A stretch of 64,000 nt of DNA. Origin: Polycyclovorans algicola TG408 (GTDB lineage Bacteria > Pseudomonadota > Gammaproteobacteria > Nevskiales > Nevskiaceae). The stretch lies in the NCBI RefSeq assembly GCF_000711245.1, contig NZ_JOMH01000001.1:1358830-1422829 (forward strand), in the 5' to 3' direction. The notes under the pieces are model-generated. The model had not been told where the DNA came from. It made no database searches and saw only the letters and a list, made by a program, of their open reading frames with translations. A program made the translations under genes and the position numbers. This document shows, piece after piece, positions 1 through 8,370 of this stretch (within the stretch, counting starts at the first letter, position 1; each line of letters opens with the position of its first letter).

Positions 1-219
1 GACGACCATCAAACCGCCAACGCCCAGGCGCTGGTGCGCGCTGGGGCGGTGACCTGCATGGCGGAATCCGACCTTACCGCGCAGGCCTTGGCCGACTGGC
101 TGGCAGGCATGACCCGGGAACGCGCGCTGCAGTGCGCGCAGGCCGCTGCCCGCGTCGCCCGTCCGGACGCGACGCGCGACATCGTGGCCGTGCTCGAAGC
201 CTGTGGGGGTGTGGCATGA
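1..219 (+). CDS. murG: MurG, C-terminal fragment (cut by window start)
   Basis: This is the last 72 codons of MurG, the membrane-associated GlcNAc transferase that turns lipid I into lipid II. The frame is open from base 1 and begins DDHQTANAQALVRAGA, the conserved C-terminal segment of MurG around the UDP-sugar site. It ends in the usual alanine- and arginine-rich helix. The start and N-terminal domain lie outside the window. The stop codon overlaps the murC start by three bases, and murC, murB and ddl follow in the standard division-cluster order. Confidence rests on the motif plus this context. Confidence 0.9.
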   Translation, partial: DDHQTANAQALVRAGAVTCMAESDLTAQALADWLAGMTRERALQCAQAAARVARPDATRDIVAVLEACGGVA

Positions 220-1646
220 CGCCGGCCACCCTCATGCATTCGCCGATGCGCCGCATCCAGCGTATCCACCTGTTGGGGATTGGCGGCTCGGGCATGGCCG
301 GTATCGCCGAGGTGTTGATCAACCTCGGCTATCAGGTCACCGGCACCGATTTGCGTCAGAGCGCTGCCACTGATCGGCTGACCGCGCTCGGCGCCGTGAT
401 CGGCTTTGGTCACGATCCGGCGCACACCGTCGGTGCCGACGCGGTGGTGGTGTCGACGGCGGTGAAGGCTGACAACCCCGAGCTGATCTACGCCCGCGCG
501 CACCGGGTGCCGGTGGTGCGTCGCGCCGAGATGCTGGCCGAGCTGATGCGCTTCCGTTTCGGCGTCGCCATCGCCGGCACCCACGGTAAGACCACCACCA
601 CCAGCCTGGTCGCCAGCGTGCTGGCCGAGGCCGGGCTGGACCCGACCTATGTGATCGGCGGCCAACTCAAGAGCGCCGGTGCCAACGCGCGGCTGGGGCA
701 GGGCACCTGTCTGGTCGCCGAGGCTGACGAGAGCGATGCCTCATTCCTTCACCTGTCACCGATGATGGCGGCGGTCACCAACGTTGACGCCGATCATCTG
801 GAAACCTACGGCGGCGACTTCAACCGCCTGCGCGAAACCTTCGTCGAGTTTCTGCAGCGGCTGCCGTTCTACGGGCTGGCGATTCTCTGCGCGGACGATG
901 CGGAACTGACGCGCCTGATCCCCCGTATCGGTCGGCCCATCATCACCTACGGTTTTGCCGACAACGCCGACGTGCGCATCCTCAGTCATCGCGCGTCCGG
1001 CAACGGCAGTGATTTTCGCGCGCGCCTGGCCGACGGCACCGAGGCTGACTTTCACCTCAACCTGCCGGGTCGCCACAACGTGCAGAACGCCCTGGTGGCG
1101 CTGGTCATCGGTCAGGAACTCGGGGCCGACGTCGTGGCGATGGCGCGCGCGCTGAAGCAGTTCGAAGGGGTGGGTCGTCGTTGCGAACACCACGGGCGCC
1201 TGCGCATTGGTGCCGTCGAGTTCGATCTGATCGACGACTACGGCCATCACCCGCGCGAACTGACCGCTACCTTCGAGGCGATGCGCAGCGCCTACCCGGG
1301 CCGTCGTTTGGTGGTGGCTTTTCAGCCGCACCGCTACAGCCGCACCCGCGACTGCCTCGACGATTTTTCGGCGGTGCTGGCGGGTGTGGATGTGCTGGTG
1401 ATGACCGAGGTTTACGCGGCCGGCGAGGCGCCCATCGAAGGCGCCGATGCCCGCGCACTGGCCCGCAGCATCCGCGCGCGCGGCCAAGTTGAACCGATTC
1501 TGGTGGACCGTGTGGCCGCACTTGAGGCGGCCCTGTTACCGCTGTTGCGCGCCGACGATGTGGTGCTGACGCTGGGTGCGGGCGACATTGGCGGCTTTGC
1601 GCCGCTGCTGGCGCAGCAGCATCGGGTTCTGGCGGTGAAGCCATGA
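216..1646 (+). CDS. murC: UDP-N-acetylmuramate--L-alanine ligase MurC
   Basis: Cytoplasmic ATP-dependent ligase that adds L-alanine to UDP-MurNAc, the first amino acid of the peptidoglycan stem. The 476-residue product has the N-terminal nucleotide-fold motif GIGGSGMAG (about residues 21-29), the Mur ligase P-loop GTHGKTTT (about 121-128) and the central DDYGHHP motif. Length matches the family (E. coli about 490). I chose ATG 216 because it overlaps the murG stop and puts the GxGGSGMAG motif at its usual distance from the N terminus; the frame is open further upstream inside murG. murB follows with a 4-base overlap. Confidence 0.96.
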   Translation: MTPATLMHSPMRRIQRIHLLGIGGSGMAGIAEVLINLGYQVTGTDLRQSAATDRLTALGAVIGFGHDPAHTVGADAVVVSTAVKADNPELIYARAHRVPVVRRAEMLAELMRFRFGVAIAGTHGKTTTTSLVASVLAEAGLDPTYVIGGQLKSAGANARLGQGTCLVAEADESDASFLHLSPMMAAVTNVDADHLETYGGDFNRLRETFVEFLQRLPFYGLAILCADDAELTRLIPRIGRPIITYGFADNADVRILSHRASGNGSDFRARLADGTEADFHLNLPGRHNVQNALVALVIGQELGADVVAMARALKQFEGVGRRCEHHGRLRIGAVEFDLIDDYGHHPRELTATFEAMRSAYPGRRLVVAFQPHRYSRTRDCLDDFSAVLAGVDVLVMTEVYAAGEAPIEGADARALARSIRARGQVEPILVDRVAALEAALLPLLRADDVVLTLGAGDIGGFAPLLAQQHRVLAVKP

Positions 1647-2527
1647 GTCCGCGCGGCCGCTGGCTGACCGATGCATCACTGGCGCCGCTGACCACCTGGC
1701 GGGTCGGTGGGCCGGCGGACGTCTTGTTCGAGCCGGCGGATCGAGACGATCTGCAAGCCGTGCTCCGCGATCTGCCCGCCGACACGCCGCTGACCTGGCT
1801 GGGTCTTGGCAGCAACGTCTTGATTCGCGATGGCGGTATTCGCGGTGTGGTGATTCGGCTGGTCAATACCCTCGACGCCATCGATGTCGATCGCGCCGGC
1901 ATGCGTCTGATGGCCGAAGCCGGCGCGCACTGCGCCCGGGTCGCCAAGGTGGCGCGCGATGCCGGGCTGGCAGCGCTGGGCTTTTTGGCCGGCATTCCCG
2001 GCAGCATCGGCGGTGCATTGGCGATGAATGCCGGCGCCTGGGGCGGTGAGACCTGGCCCGAGGTTGAGGCCGCCGAGGTGATTTATCGCGATGGTCGCAC
2101 CGAGTGGCTGCCCGCTAATGCCGTGCGCTACGCCTATCGTCACGTCGAAGCGCCGGTTGGCGTGGCGGGCTTTTTGGCCGCTCGCTTCCGCGTGCAGCTC
2201 GATGTCGAGGCCGCGCACGCCCTCGCCACACGCGACAGCCTGGCGCGTCGCAAGGCCTCGCAACCGGTGGGCAAGCCCAGTGCCGGATCGACCTTCCGCA
2301 ATCCGCCGGGTGACCATGCTGCGCGTCTGATCGAAGCCTGTGGTCTCAAGGGTTTTGCCATCGGCGGTGCTTCGGTGTCGACCCAGCACAGCAATTTCAT
2401 CCTCACCGCGCCGGGTGCGTGCGCCGCTGATGTCGAAGCCCTGATCGCCGAGATTCGCCGCACCGTCGCCGCCCAGACTGGCGTCGATCTTCACCCCGAA
2501 ATCCGCATGTTGGGAGACGCCAGATGA
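1643..2527 (+). CDS. murB: UDP-N-acetylenolpyruvoylglucosamine reductase MurB
   Basis: Flavoenzyme that reduces UDP-GlcNAc-enolpyruvate to UDP-MurNAc with NADPH in the cytoplasm. The protein has 294 residues. FAD-domain signatures include GSNVLIRDGG (from residue 56) and GGALAMNAGAWGGE. The catalytic serine lies in GSTFRNP (215-221, Ser216). It is clearly shorter than the E. coli type (about 342), and the AGSxFxNP form suggests a type II MurB lacking the extra loop; that subtype is inferred from length and motif only. The start ATG overlaps the murC stop as ATGA, and ddl overlaps the end in the same way, so translation is probably coupled. Confidence 0.95.
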   Translation: MSPRGRWLTDASLAPLTTWRVGGPADVLFEPADRDDLQAVLRDLPADTPLTWLGLGSNVLIRDGGIRGVVIRLVNTLDAIDVDRAGMRLMAEAGAHCARVAKVARDAGLAALGFLAGIPGSIGGALAMNAGAWGGETWPEVEAAEVIYRDGRTEWLPANAVRYAYRHVEAPVGVAGFLAARFRVQLDVEAAHALATRDSLARRKASQPVGKPSAGSTFRNPPGDHAARLIEACGLKGFAIGGASVSTQHSNFILTAPGACAADVEALIAEIRRTVAAQTGVDLHPEIRMLGDAR

Positions 2528-3450
2528 GCGCGTCCGACCTCGCGGTGCTGATGGGCGGCTGGAGCGCCGAGCGGCAGGTGTCGCTGTGGAGTGGTGAGGC
2601 CGTGGTGGCGGCGTTGCGCAGCGCTGGGCATGACCCGCAGGTGATCGACATCACTGCACCTGACCAGGTGATGGCCCTGGCCGCGCGCGGTGTGCGTCGG
2701 GTGATCAGCGTGCTGCACGGCACCGGCGGTGAAGACGGTCGTGTGCAGAGCGCCCTGGACCTGCAAGGGATTGCCTATCCCGGATGCGGCGTGCTGGCTT
2801 CAGCCTTGGCGATGGACAAGCTGCAGACCAAGCGGCTGTGGCGATCACTGGGCCTGTCGACGGCGGACTGGCAGGTGGTTGATTCGGCCGCCGCACTGCG
2901 CGAGGCGGCCGAGCGCTTCGGTTATCCGGTCTTCGTCAAGCCATCTTCGGATGGCTCCAGCGTGGGCATCTCCAAGGTCCGGTCAGCGGCTGATGTGGAC
3001 GCCGCATGGCAGTCGGCGACCGCCGGCGCCGGCGTGGTGATGGTCGAGCGCTGTGTGTCGGGCGGCGAGTGGACCTGCAGCATTCTTGATGGCGTGGCCT
3101 TGCCGGTGATCCGCATCGAACCGGACGGCGAGTTCTACGATTTCAATGCCAAGTATGTGTCGAACAACACGCGCTATCACTGCCCTGCCGGCCTGGCGCC
3201 GGAGGTGGAGCAGCGGCTGCGAGCCCTCTCACTGGCGGCTTTCGAAGCCGTCGGCGGCGAAGGCTTTGGTCGCGTCGATTTTCTGATGGGTGACGACCTT
3301 GAAGCCTCGCTTCTCGAGGTCAATACCTTGCCGGGCATGACCTCGCATTCATTGTTGCCGTTGGCCGCCAAGGTTGCCGGCATCGACATGCCGGCACTGC
3401 TGGATCGGCTGGTCGGTCTGTGCCGCGTGCGCATGGCGGTGCCGGCATGA
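2524..3450 (+). CDS. ddl: D-alanine--D-alanine ligase
   Basis: ATP-grasp ligase that makes the D-Ala-D-Ala dipeptide used by MurF. The 308-residue length is almost the same as E. coli DdlB. Visible motifs are the N-terminal GGWSAERQVS (a variant of the usual GG.S.ER.VS), HGTGGEDG for substrate binding, the ATP-binding KPSSDGSSVGIS segment (about 139-150) and the metal- and phosphate-binding EVNTLPGMT near residue 265. It lies between murB and ftsQ with 4-base overlaps at both ends, the position of ddlB in the division cluster, so a housekeeping cell-wall role rather than a resistance ligase is most likely. Confidence 0.95.
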   Translation: MSASDLAVLMGGWSAERQVSLWSGEAVVAALRSAGHDPQVIDITAPDQVMALAARGVRRVISVLHGTGGEDGRVQSALDLQGIAYPGCGVLASALAMDKLQTKRLWRSLGLSTADWQVVDSAAALREAAERFGYPVFVKPSSDGSSVGISKVRSAADVDAAWQSATAGAGVVMVERCVSGGEWTCSILDGVALPVIRIEPDGEFYDFNAKYVSNNTRYHCPAGLAPEVEQRLRALSLAAFEAVGGEGFGRVDFLMGDDLEASLLEVNTLPGMTSHSLLPLAAKVAGIDMPALLDRLVGLCRVRMAVPA

Positions 3451-4202
3451 ATGCCGCCGCCACCTTGCCCCTGAGCCCGTTGCAGGGCGTCGCCGAGGTG
3501 CGCGCGTTGCGCTGGGTCGCCGGGCTGGTGTGCGCCAGCTTGCTGGCCGGCGGTTTCTGGGCTGCGGGTCAGCAGGCGACGCACCCGCCGAGCACGCTGA
3601 GCGTGTCGGGCCTCGGCCGTCATCTGCAGCCGTCCGAGATCCAGCGGGTGCTGGCCGATGCGCTGGAGGGGCCGGTCAGTGCATTGGATCTGCGGGACTT
3701 GCGTGCGCGGGTCCTGACACTGCCGTGGGTGGCGGAGGCGCGGGTCGAGCGCTTGTGGCCCAGCGGCTTGCACGTGGTGGTACGCGAGCGAGAGCCGCTG
3801 GCGCGCTGGGGCACCGACAGTCTGCTGGACCGCGACGGCGTGATCTTCAAGCCGCGCCCGTCAGAGATTTCAACCGAGTTGCCGCAACTGGACGGACCCG
3901 CGGATCAGGCCGAAGAGGTGCTGCAGCGTTTTCATGGCCTGCGCGAAGCCCTTCGAGACACCGGGTTGACCCTGACCGGGCTGTCACTGGACGTGCGTGG
4001 CGAATGGGTCGGCCGGTTGGCGCCGAGCATTCCGGTGCGTTTTGGGCGGGTGGATCCCATGGGCAAGGTCGCGGTGCTGGGCGGCCCGGTCCGCCGCGTG
4101 ATGACCGGCCGCAAATCTGAGGTCGAGCGCATCGACCTTCGCTACACCAACGGGTTTGCCGTGCGCTGGCGAACCGGCGACGAAACCGAAGGAGGCCGCT
4201 AA
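3447..4202 (+). CDS. ftsQ: Cell division protein FtsQ
   Basis: Single-pass inner-membrane divisome protein that links FtsA/FtsZ-stage assembly to the FtsB/FtsL complex. The 251 residues contain a short cytoplasmic tail, one membrane helix at about 22-42, and a periplasmic POTRA domain beginning near STLSVSGLGRHL, followed by the FtsQ-type beta domain (LPWVAEARVERLWP, then VREREPLARWG). ATG 3447 is chosen over an in-frame start at 3420 because it overlaps the ddl stop as ATGA and gives a typical short tail. The stop shares one base with the ftsA start. Family membership is clear from motif and context. Confidence 0.93.
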   Translation: MNAAATLPLSPLQGVAEVRALRWVAGLVCASLLAGGFWAAGQQATHPPSTLSVSGLGRHLQPSEIQRVLADALEGPVSALDLRDLRARVLTLPWVAEARVERLWPSGLHVVVREREPLARWGTDSLLDRDGVIFKPRPSEISTELPQLDGPADQAEEVLQRFHGLREALRDTGLTLTGLSLDVRGEWVGRLAPSIPVRFGRVDPMGKVAVLGGPVRRVMTGRKSEVERIDLRYTNGFAVRWRTGDETEGGR

Positions 4203-5434
4203 TGGCCAGACGAGACGAGCGGGAGCTATGGGTGGCCCTGGACATCGGGACTTCAAAGTGCCGCGTATTGGTCGGGCAGGTGATGCCCGAAGGCCACATG
4301 GAAGTGATCAGCGAAGGCGTGGCCGAATGCCGTGGCGTTAACCGCGGTGACGTGGTCAACATCGAAGCGACCATCACCGCCATCCGCCGCGCCGTGGAGA
4401 ACGCCGAACAGCTCGGCAGTTGCCGAATCGGCTCGGTGAATGTCGGCACCTCGGGGCCACACATTCAGGGGCATAACTCGACCGGCGTGGCGCCGGTGCG
4501 TGGTCGTGAGGTGACGCAGAAAGACGTCGAAAGCGTGATTGATGCTGCCAAGGCGGTCTTGATTCCCGCCGACCAGCGCATCTTCCACGTCATTCCCCAG
4601 GAGTTCATGGTCGACGGCCGCGACGGCATTCACGACGCGGTGGGCATGCATGGCGTTCGGCTTGAGGCGCGCGTGCACCTGATCACCGGCTCGGAGGGCG
4701 CGCAGCTCAACGTCCGCAAGTGCGTCGAGCGCAGCGACCTGGTGCTCGACAACTTCTTCGTGCCGCACATCACCGCGGCCGAAGCGGTGCTGTTGCCCGA
4801 AGAGCGCGCCCTGGGCGTCGGGCTGATCGACATTGGGGCCGGTACGTCCGACATCGCCATTCACCGCGGCGGGGCCATTCGCCACAGTGCGGTGTTGGCC
4901 ATGGGCGGCAACCTGGTCACCAACGACATTTCCATGGCATTCCGCACGCCGGCGCCGTCGGCCGAGCAGATCAAGATCGAACATGGGTGTGCCTGGCCGC
5001 AGATGGTCACCGGCAACGATGTGATCGAAGTGCGCGGCGTCGGCGAAGGACCGGTGCGGCAACTGTCACGCCAGACCCTGTCCGAGGTGATCTGGGCACG
5101 TTACGACGAGATCTTCCGCTTCATTCTGCGCGAGCTGCGTCGCTCCGAGACCGACGAAATGATCAAGTCCGGCGGCCTGGTGTTGACCGGTGGTGCCGCC
5201 GCGATGCCCGGTGTGGTCGAACTGGCCGAGCAGATCTTCGACATGCCGGTGCGTATCGGCCTGCCGCACAACATTTCAGGGCCCGATGCGCTGCTGCGTG
5301 ACCCGTCGGCCGCCGCCGCGGCCGGGTTGTTGCTGGCGGCGCACCGGGTCGGCTTGCAACGGCCACGAGACAGCGGTGCCAATGCCGCGCAATGGCTGAA
5401 GGGGGTGAAAGAGTGGTTTGCGAAAAACTTCTAG
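4202..5434 (+). CDS. ftsA: Cell division protein FtsA
   Basis: Actin-like ATPase that tethers FtsZ filaments to the inner membrane. The 410-residue protein starts with the phosphate-1 motif ALDIGTSK, has the phosphate-2 motif LIDIGAGTSDIAI around residue 210, and the adenosine motif GGLVLTGGAA near 325. The C terminus WLKGVKEWFAKNF is an amphipathic helix, the membrane-targeting sequence of FtsA. Length is close to E. coli (420). The start overlaps the ftsQ stop by one base. An AT-rich promoter region separates it from ftsZ, so ftsZ can be expressed apart from the upstream operon. Confidence 0.97.
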   Translation: MARRDERELWVALDIGTSKCRVLVGQVMPEGHMEVISEGVAECRGVNRGDVVNIEATITAIRRAVENAEQLGSCRIGSVNVGTSGPHIQGHNSTGVAPVRGREVTQKDVESVIDAAKAVLIPADQRIFHVIPQEFMVDGRDGIHDAVGMHGVRLEARVHLITGSEGAQLNVRKCVERSDLVLDNFFVPHITAAEAVLLPEERALGVGLIDIGAGTSDIAIHRGGAIRHSAVLAMGGNLVTNDISMAFRTPAPSAEQIKIEHGCAWPQMVTGNDVIEVRGVGEGPVRQLSRQTLSEVIWARYDEIFRFILRELRRSETDEMIKSGGLVLTGGAAAMPGVVELAEQIFDMPVRIGLPHNISGPDALLRDPSAAAAAGLLLAAHRVGLQRPRDSGANAAQWLKGVKEWFAKNF

Positions 5435-5462
5435 AAAAGCCCATTAAATCGGTCGAAACATA

Positions 5463-5514
5463 TTGACTTGACAGGTGTGATGAAAGATTATTAAAACTTG
5501 TAAAGTTTAAATAA
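5463..5514 (+). promoter_or_regulatory. Candidate ftsZ promoter overlapped by a near-perfect inverted repeat
   Basis: In the 171-base gap between ftsA and ftsZ the sequence becomes sharply AT-rich. TTGACA at 5468-5473 is a perfect -35 match. A plausible -10, TAAAAC, begins at 5492 after 18 bases. An inverted repeat with 12-base arms (5488-5499 and 5503-5514, one mismatched pair, loop GTA) covers that -10. The layout fits a promoter under a dimeric repressor, or an RNA hairpin in the leader. No regulator is identified. Confidence 0.5.
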
Positions 5515-5605
5515 TTCAAACGTCACGAAAGCGAAAGTAGTTCTGACCAATTTTTTAACCGGTTCAGGCCGGTCACGAGTAGCGCTTCTGGCGCAGGAGA
5601 TGACG

Positions 5606-6820
5606 ATGAGCAGCAATCAATCGCGGGAAATGTTCGAAATTCTGGACGGCCAGAGTCGGAAAGCCGTCATTCGCGTGATCGGTGTCGGTGGAGGCGGCTG
5701 TAACACGGTCAATCAGATGGCACTGGGCGGTATTGATGGTGTGGAATTCATCTGCGCCAATACTGATCGTGATCACCTGGAGAAATGCTTGCCGACCAGC
5801 CAGATCCAACTCGGGCTCGAGTTGACGCGCGGCTTGGGTGCCGGCTCCAACCCGGAAGTGGGCCGTCAGGCGGCCGAAGAAGATCGTGATCGCATTCGCG
5901 AAATGCTGGAAGGCACCGACTTGCTGTTCATTACCGCCGGCATGGGTGGCGGCACCGGCACCGGCGCCGCCCCGGTCATTGCCGAAGTTGCCAAAGAGTT
6001 GGGCATTCTCACGGTTGCGGTGGTGACCAAGCCTTTCGCCCACGAAAATCGCAAGCGTCTGAAGGTGGCGATGCAAGGTATTGACGAATTGCGCGAGCGC
6101 GTTGATTCACTGGTGCTGATCCCCAACGAGAAACTTTCGCTGGTGCTCGGTTCAAAGATCACCGTCATGAATTGCTTCAAGGCGGCCAATGATGTCCTCA
6201 ATAACGCGGTGCAGGGCATTTCAGAATTGATTACCCGGCCCGGACACATCAACGTCGACTTCGCCGACGTCAAGACCGTTATGTCCAATCGCGGCATGGC
6301 GATGATGGGGATCGGCCGCGCCAGTGGTGAAGGGCGCGCGCAAAAGGCGGTCGAGATGGCGTTGTCCAGCCCACTGCTCGACGATATCGAACTGTCCGGC
6401 GCCCGTGGCCTGTTGGTCAACGTGACCTGCGACGAATCGCTGGAGATGGAGGAGTGGGAATTCATCAACCAGCGCGTCAACGACATCGCGTCTGATGAAG
6501 CCGACGCCAAGTGCGGCATGGCGTTCAACCCGGATTCCAATGGCGAGATTTGGGTGACTGTGGTCGCCACCGGCCTTGGCAATCCCCGTCAGGTCGAAAA
6601 TACCCACGCGTCGCAGGCGGCACCGGCCATGAACAACCCCAAGGTCGCGCCGTTTTTGCGCCCGGCGGTGGAGCCAATGCCGGCCGAACAGGAGCCGCGT
6701 CATCACTATCCGCAGAAGCAGGCGCTGCGGGCCGCGGGTGGGGGTGGTTCGTCTTTCCCCATCGGGCTGGATGACAACATCATCAATATTCCGGCGTTCC
6801 TGCGGAATCAGGCGGACTGA
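5606..6820 (+). CDS. ftsZ: Cell division protein FtsZ
   Basis: Tubulin-like GTPase that forms the Z-ring at mid-cell. The 404 residues include the N-terminal nucleotide motif GVGGGGCNTVNQM, the tubulin signature GGGTGTGAAPVIA and a T7-loop segment MNPDSN-like (AFNPDSN). The C-terminal conserved peptide IINIPAFLRNQAD binds FtsA and ZipA. Two ATGs are possible; 5606 is preferred over 5600 because AGGAG at 5595-5599 lies 6 bases before it, whereas it abuts 5600. The gene has its own candidate promoter upstream and a strong terminator downstream, so it may be controlled separately from ftsA and lpxC. Confidence 0.97.
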   Translation: MSSNQSREMFEILDGQSRKAVIRVIGVGGGGCNTVNQMALGGIDGVEFICANTDRDHLEKCLPTSQIQLGLELTRGLGAGSNPEVGRQAAEEDRDRIREMLEGTDLLFITAGMGGGTGTGAAPVIAEVAKELGILTVAVVTKPFAHENRKRLKVAMQGIDELRERVDSLVLIPNEKLSLVLGSKITVMNCFKAANDVLNNAVQGISELITRPGHINVDFADVKTVMSNRGMAMMGIGRASGEGRAQKAVEMALSSPLLDDIELSGARGLLVNVTCDESLEMEEWEFINQRVNDIASDEADAKCGMAFNPDSNGEIWVTVVATGLGNPRQVENTHASQAAPAMNNPKVAPFLRPAVEPMPAEQEPRHHYPQKQALRAAGGGGSSFPIGLDDNIINIPAFLRNQAD

Positions 6821-6824
6821 AACC

Positions 6825-6874
6825 GGCCACCCTGCGCGCCGCGATCACGCGGCGCGCAGGGTGGCCGTTCTTTT
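6825..6874 (+). terminator. Rho-independent terminator after ftsZ
   Basis: A perfect 19-base-pair stem (6825-6843 with 6848-6866) closes a 4-base ATCA loop and is followed by GTTCTTTT. It begins 5 bases after the ftsZ stop. It should end the division operon and leave lpxC dependent on its own promoter. Confidence 0.9.
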
Positions 6875-6915
6875 GGCGCCAGCGATAACCCCGCGGCCGC
6901 ACTTTCGGTCGCGCT

Positions 6916-6944
6916 TTGGGTCTGAGGCCTGTTCGAGCTACAGT
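6916..6944 (+). promoter_or_regulatory. Candidate lpxC promoter
   Basis: TTGGGT (6916-6921) and TACAGT (6939-6944) are separated by 17 bases and lie about 70 bases before the lpxC start, downstream of the ftsZ terminator. The match to the sigma-70 consensus is only partial (3 of 6 and 4 of 6). A promoter is expected somewhere here because the terminator isolates lpxC. Confidence 0.35.
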
Positions 6945-7013
6945 TAATTCTTGATTCACAGCGGCCGCGGCAGTCTCCGCGCCCGCTGTCTGCCAGACCC
7001 GACCGATTTCCAA

Positions 7014-7934
7014 ATGGCCCAACAAAGAACAATTCGACAACCCATCCGCGCGTCCGGTATCGGCCTGCACTCCGGACGCAAAGTGTTCATGTCTTTGCTG
7101 CCGGCGCCCCCGGACAGCGGCATCGTTTTTCGGCGCACCGATCTGACCCCGGCCGTCAATGTGCCGACGCGTGCCGACTGGCTGCGCGAGGCGACCATGT
7201 GCAGCACCCTGGTCAACGAAGACAACGTCAAGGTCATGACCATCGAGCATCTGATGTCGGCCCTCGCCGGGCTGGGGGTCGACAACTGCCTGGTTGAGCT
7301 TTCATCTCCGGAGGTGCCGATCATGGACGGCAGTTCGGCACCGTTCGTGTTTTTGCTGCAGTCCGTCGGGCTGCGCGAACAAGGCGTGCCCAAGCGGTTC
7401 ATCAAGATCCGCCAACCGGTACACGTGCAGGACGGCGACAAGTGGGCGCGATTCGAGCCTTACGACGGTTTCCGCCTGGCGTTCACCATCGACTTTCCGC
7501 ATCCGGCGCTGCGTTCGTCGCAGCAGAGCACGTCGGTGGAATTTTCGACCACCCAGTACATTCGTGAGGTCGCGAGGGCGCGCACATTCGGGTTCATGCG
7601 TGAACTCGACCAGCTCCGGGCGCACAACCTCGGTCTCGGCGCCAGCCTCGACAATGTCGTCGCACTGGATGACTTCCGCGTCGTCAATCCTGACGGGCTG
7701 CGCTACGACGATGAATTCGTGCGCCATAAAATTCTCGACGCCATTGGCGATCTCTACCTGCTGGGTCACCACGTGATTGGCGCTTACAGTGCGTTCAAGT
7801 CCGGGCACGCGCTGAACAATCAGCTCGTGCGTGCGGTGCTCGCCGACCGCAAAGCGTGGGAGTGGGTCAGTTTTGACACTGAGCAAGGTTCGCCCGTGCA
7901 TTTCGAGCCGGTGTCGCGGCTGGCCGCAGCCTGA
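7014..7934 (+). CDS. lpxC: UDP-3-O-acyl-N-acetylglucosamine deacetylase LpxC
   Basis: Zinc-dependent cytosolic deacetylase, the committed step of lipid A synthesis. The 306-residue protein aligns in numbering with E. coli LpxC: zinc ligands His79 (in [11 protein letters not shown]), His238 and Asp242 (in HKILDAIGD) are all present, as is MDGSS. ATG 7014, giving [21 protein letters not shown], is chosen over an upstream in-frame start at 6951 because LpxC proteins begin at this motif. It follows ftsZ but sits behind a strong terminator. The protein level is often set by FtsH proteolysis in relatives; nothing here shows whether that applies. Confidence 0.97.
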   Translation: MAQQRTIRQPIRASGIGLHSGRKVFMSLLPAPPDSGIVFRRTDLTPAVNVPTRADWLREATMCSTLVNEDNVKVMTIEHLMSALAGLGVDNCLVELSSPEVPIMDGSSAPFVFLLQSVGLREQGVPKRFIKIRQPVHVQDGDKWARFEPYDGFRLAFTIDFPHPALRSSQQSTSVEFSTTQYIREVARARTFGFMRELDQLRAHNLGLGASLDNVVALDDFRVVNPDGLRYDDEFVRHKILDAIGDLYLLGHHVIGAYSAFKSGHALNNQLVRAVLADRKAWEWVSFDTEQGSPVHFEPVSRLAAA

Positions 7935-8049
7935 CCCGGAGCCGGTCAGGCGCGATTGGCGTCGTTGGCTTGACAGCCGATGCTGACACTGGGTAAAAGT
8001 CACACAAACGCTGAAGCCTGCCTGAAGCATCCACCGGGGTGACGAGGTG

Positions 8050-8367
8050 TCAGCGACTCTGCGGAACAACACGCATCGTCACTTTTCGTGGCGGCGGGTC
8101 GAGTAATGGTGTCACGATTTTCAGGATCTGCGTCAGATGGGCGCGCGCCATGATGGTGGCGGCGGCGCTTTCGGAAAAGATGACGAGTGTGTCTCCGCGC
8201 TGCCGAATCACGCGGAGTTGCAGAGCCCAAGCGGTGTCGAAGTGGGCATGAATTCTGCTAGTGGCTTCTGCATATCGCGCTGCGTGATGCAGAAGCGTAG
8301 AGACCGGACTCGGTCGCTGCGCGAGCCACTGGCCTACAACAAAGCCTTCTGGGCGTCTGGAACTCAT
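8050..8367 (-). CDS. DUF721 (DciA-like) family protein
   Basis: Small protein of 105 residues with the DUF721 pattern: a short basic N terminus, the segment TAWALQLRVIRQRGDTLVIFSESAA, and a C-terminal helix ending in a basic strand. DUF721 includes DciA, a loader of replicative helicase in many bacteria, but the short gammaproteobacterial members next to lpxC and secA are mostly uncharacterised, so the function is inferred. The start ATG at 8367 gives the usual family length; the frame is open further upstream inside the neighbouring gene. The start codon lies only three bases from that of the divergent M23 peptidase gene. Confidence 0.75.
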   Translation of the reverse strand: MSSRRPEGFVVGQWLAQRPSPVSTLLHHAARYAEATSRIHAHFDTAWALQLRVIRQRGDTLVIFSESAAATIMARAHLTQILKIVTPLLDPPPRKVTMRVVPQSR

Positions 8368-8370
8368 TGC

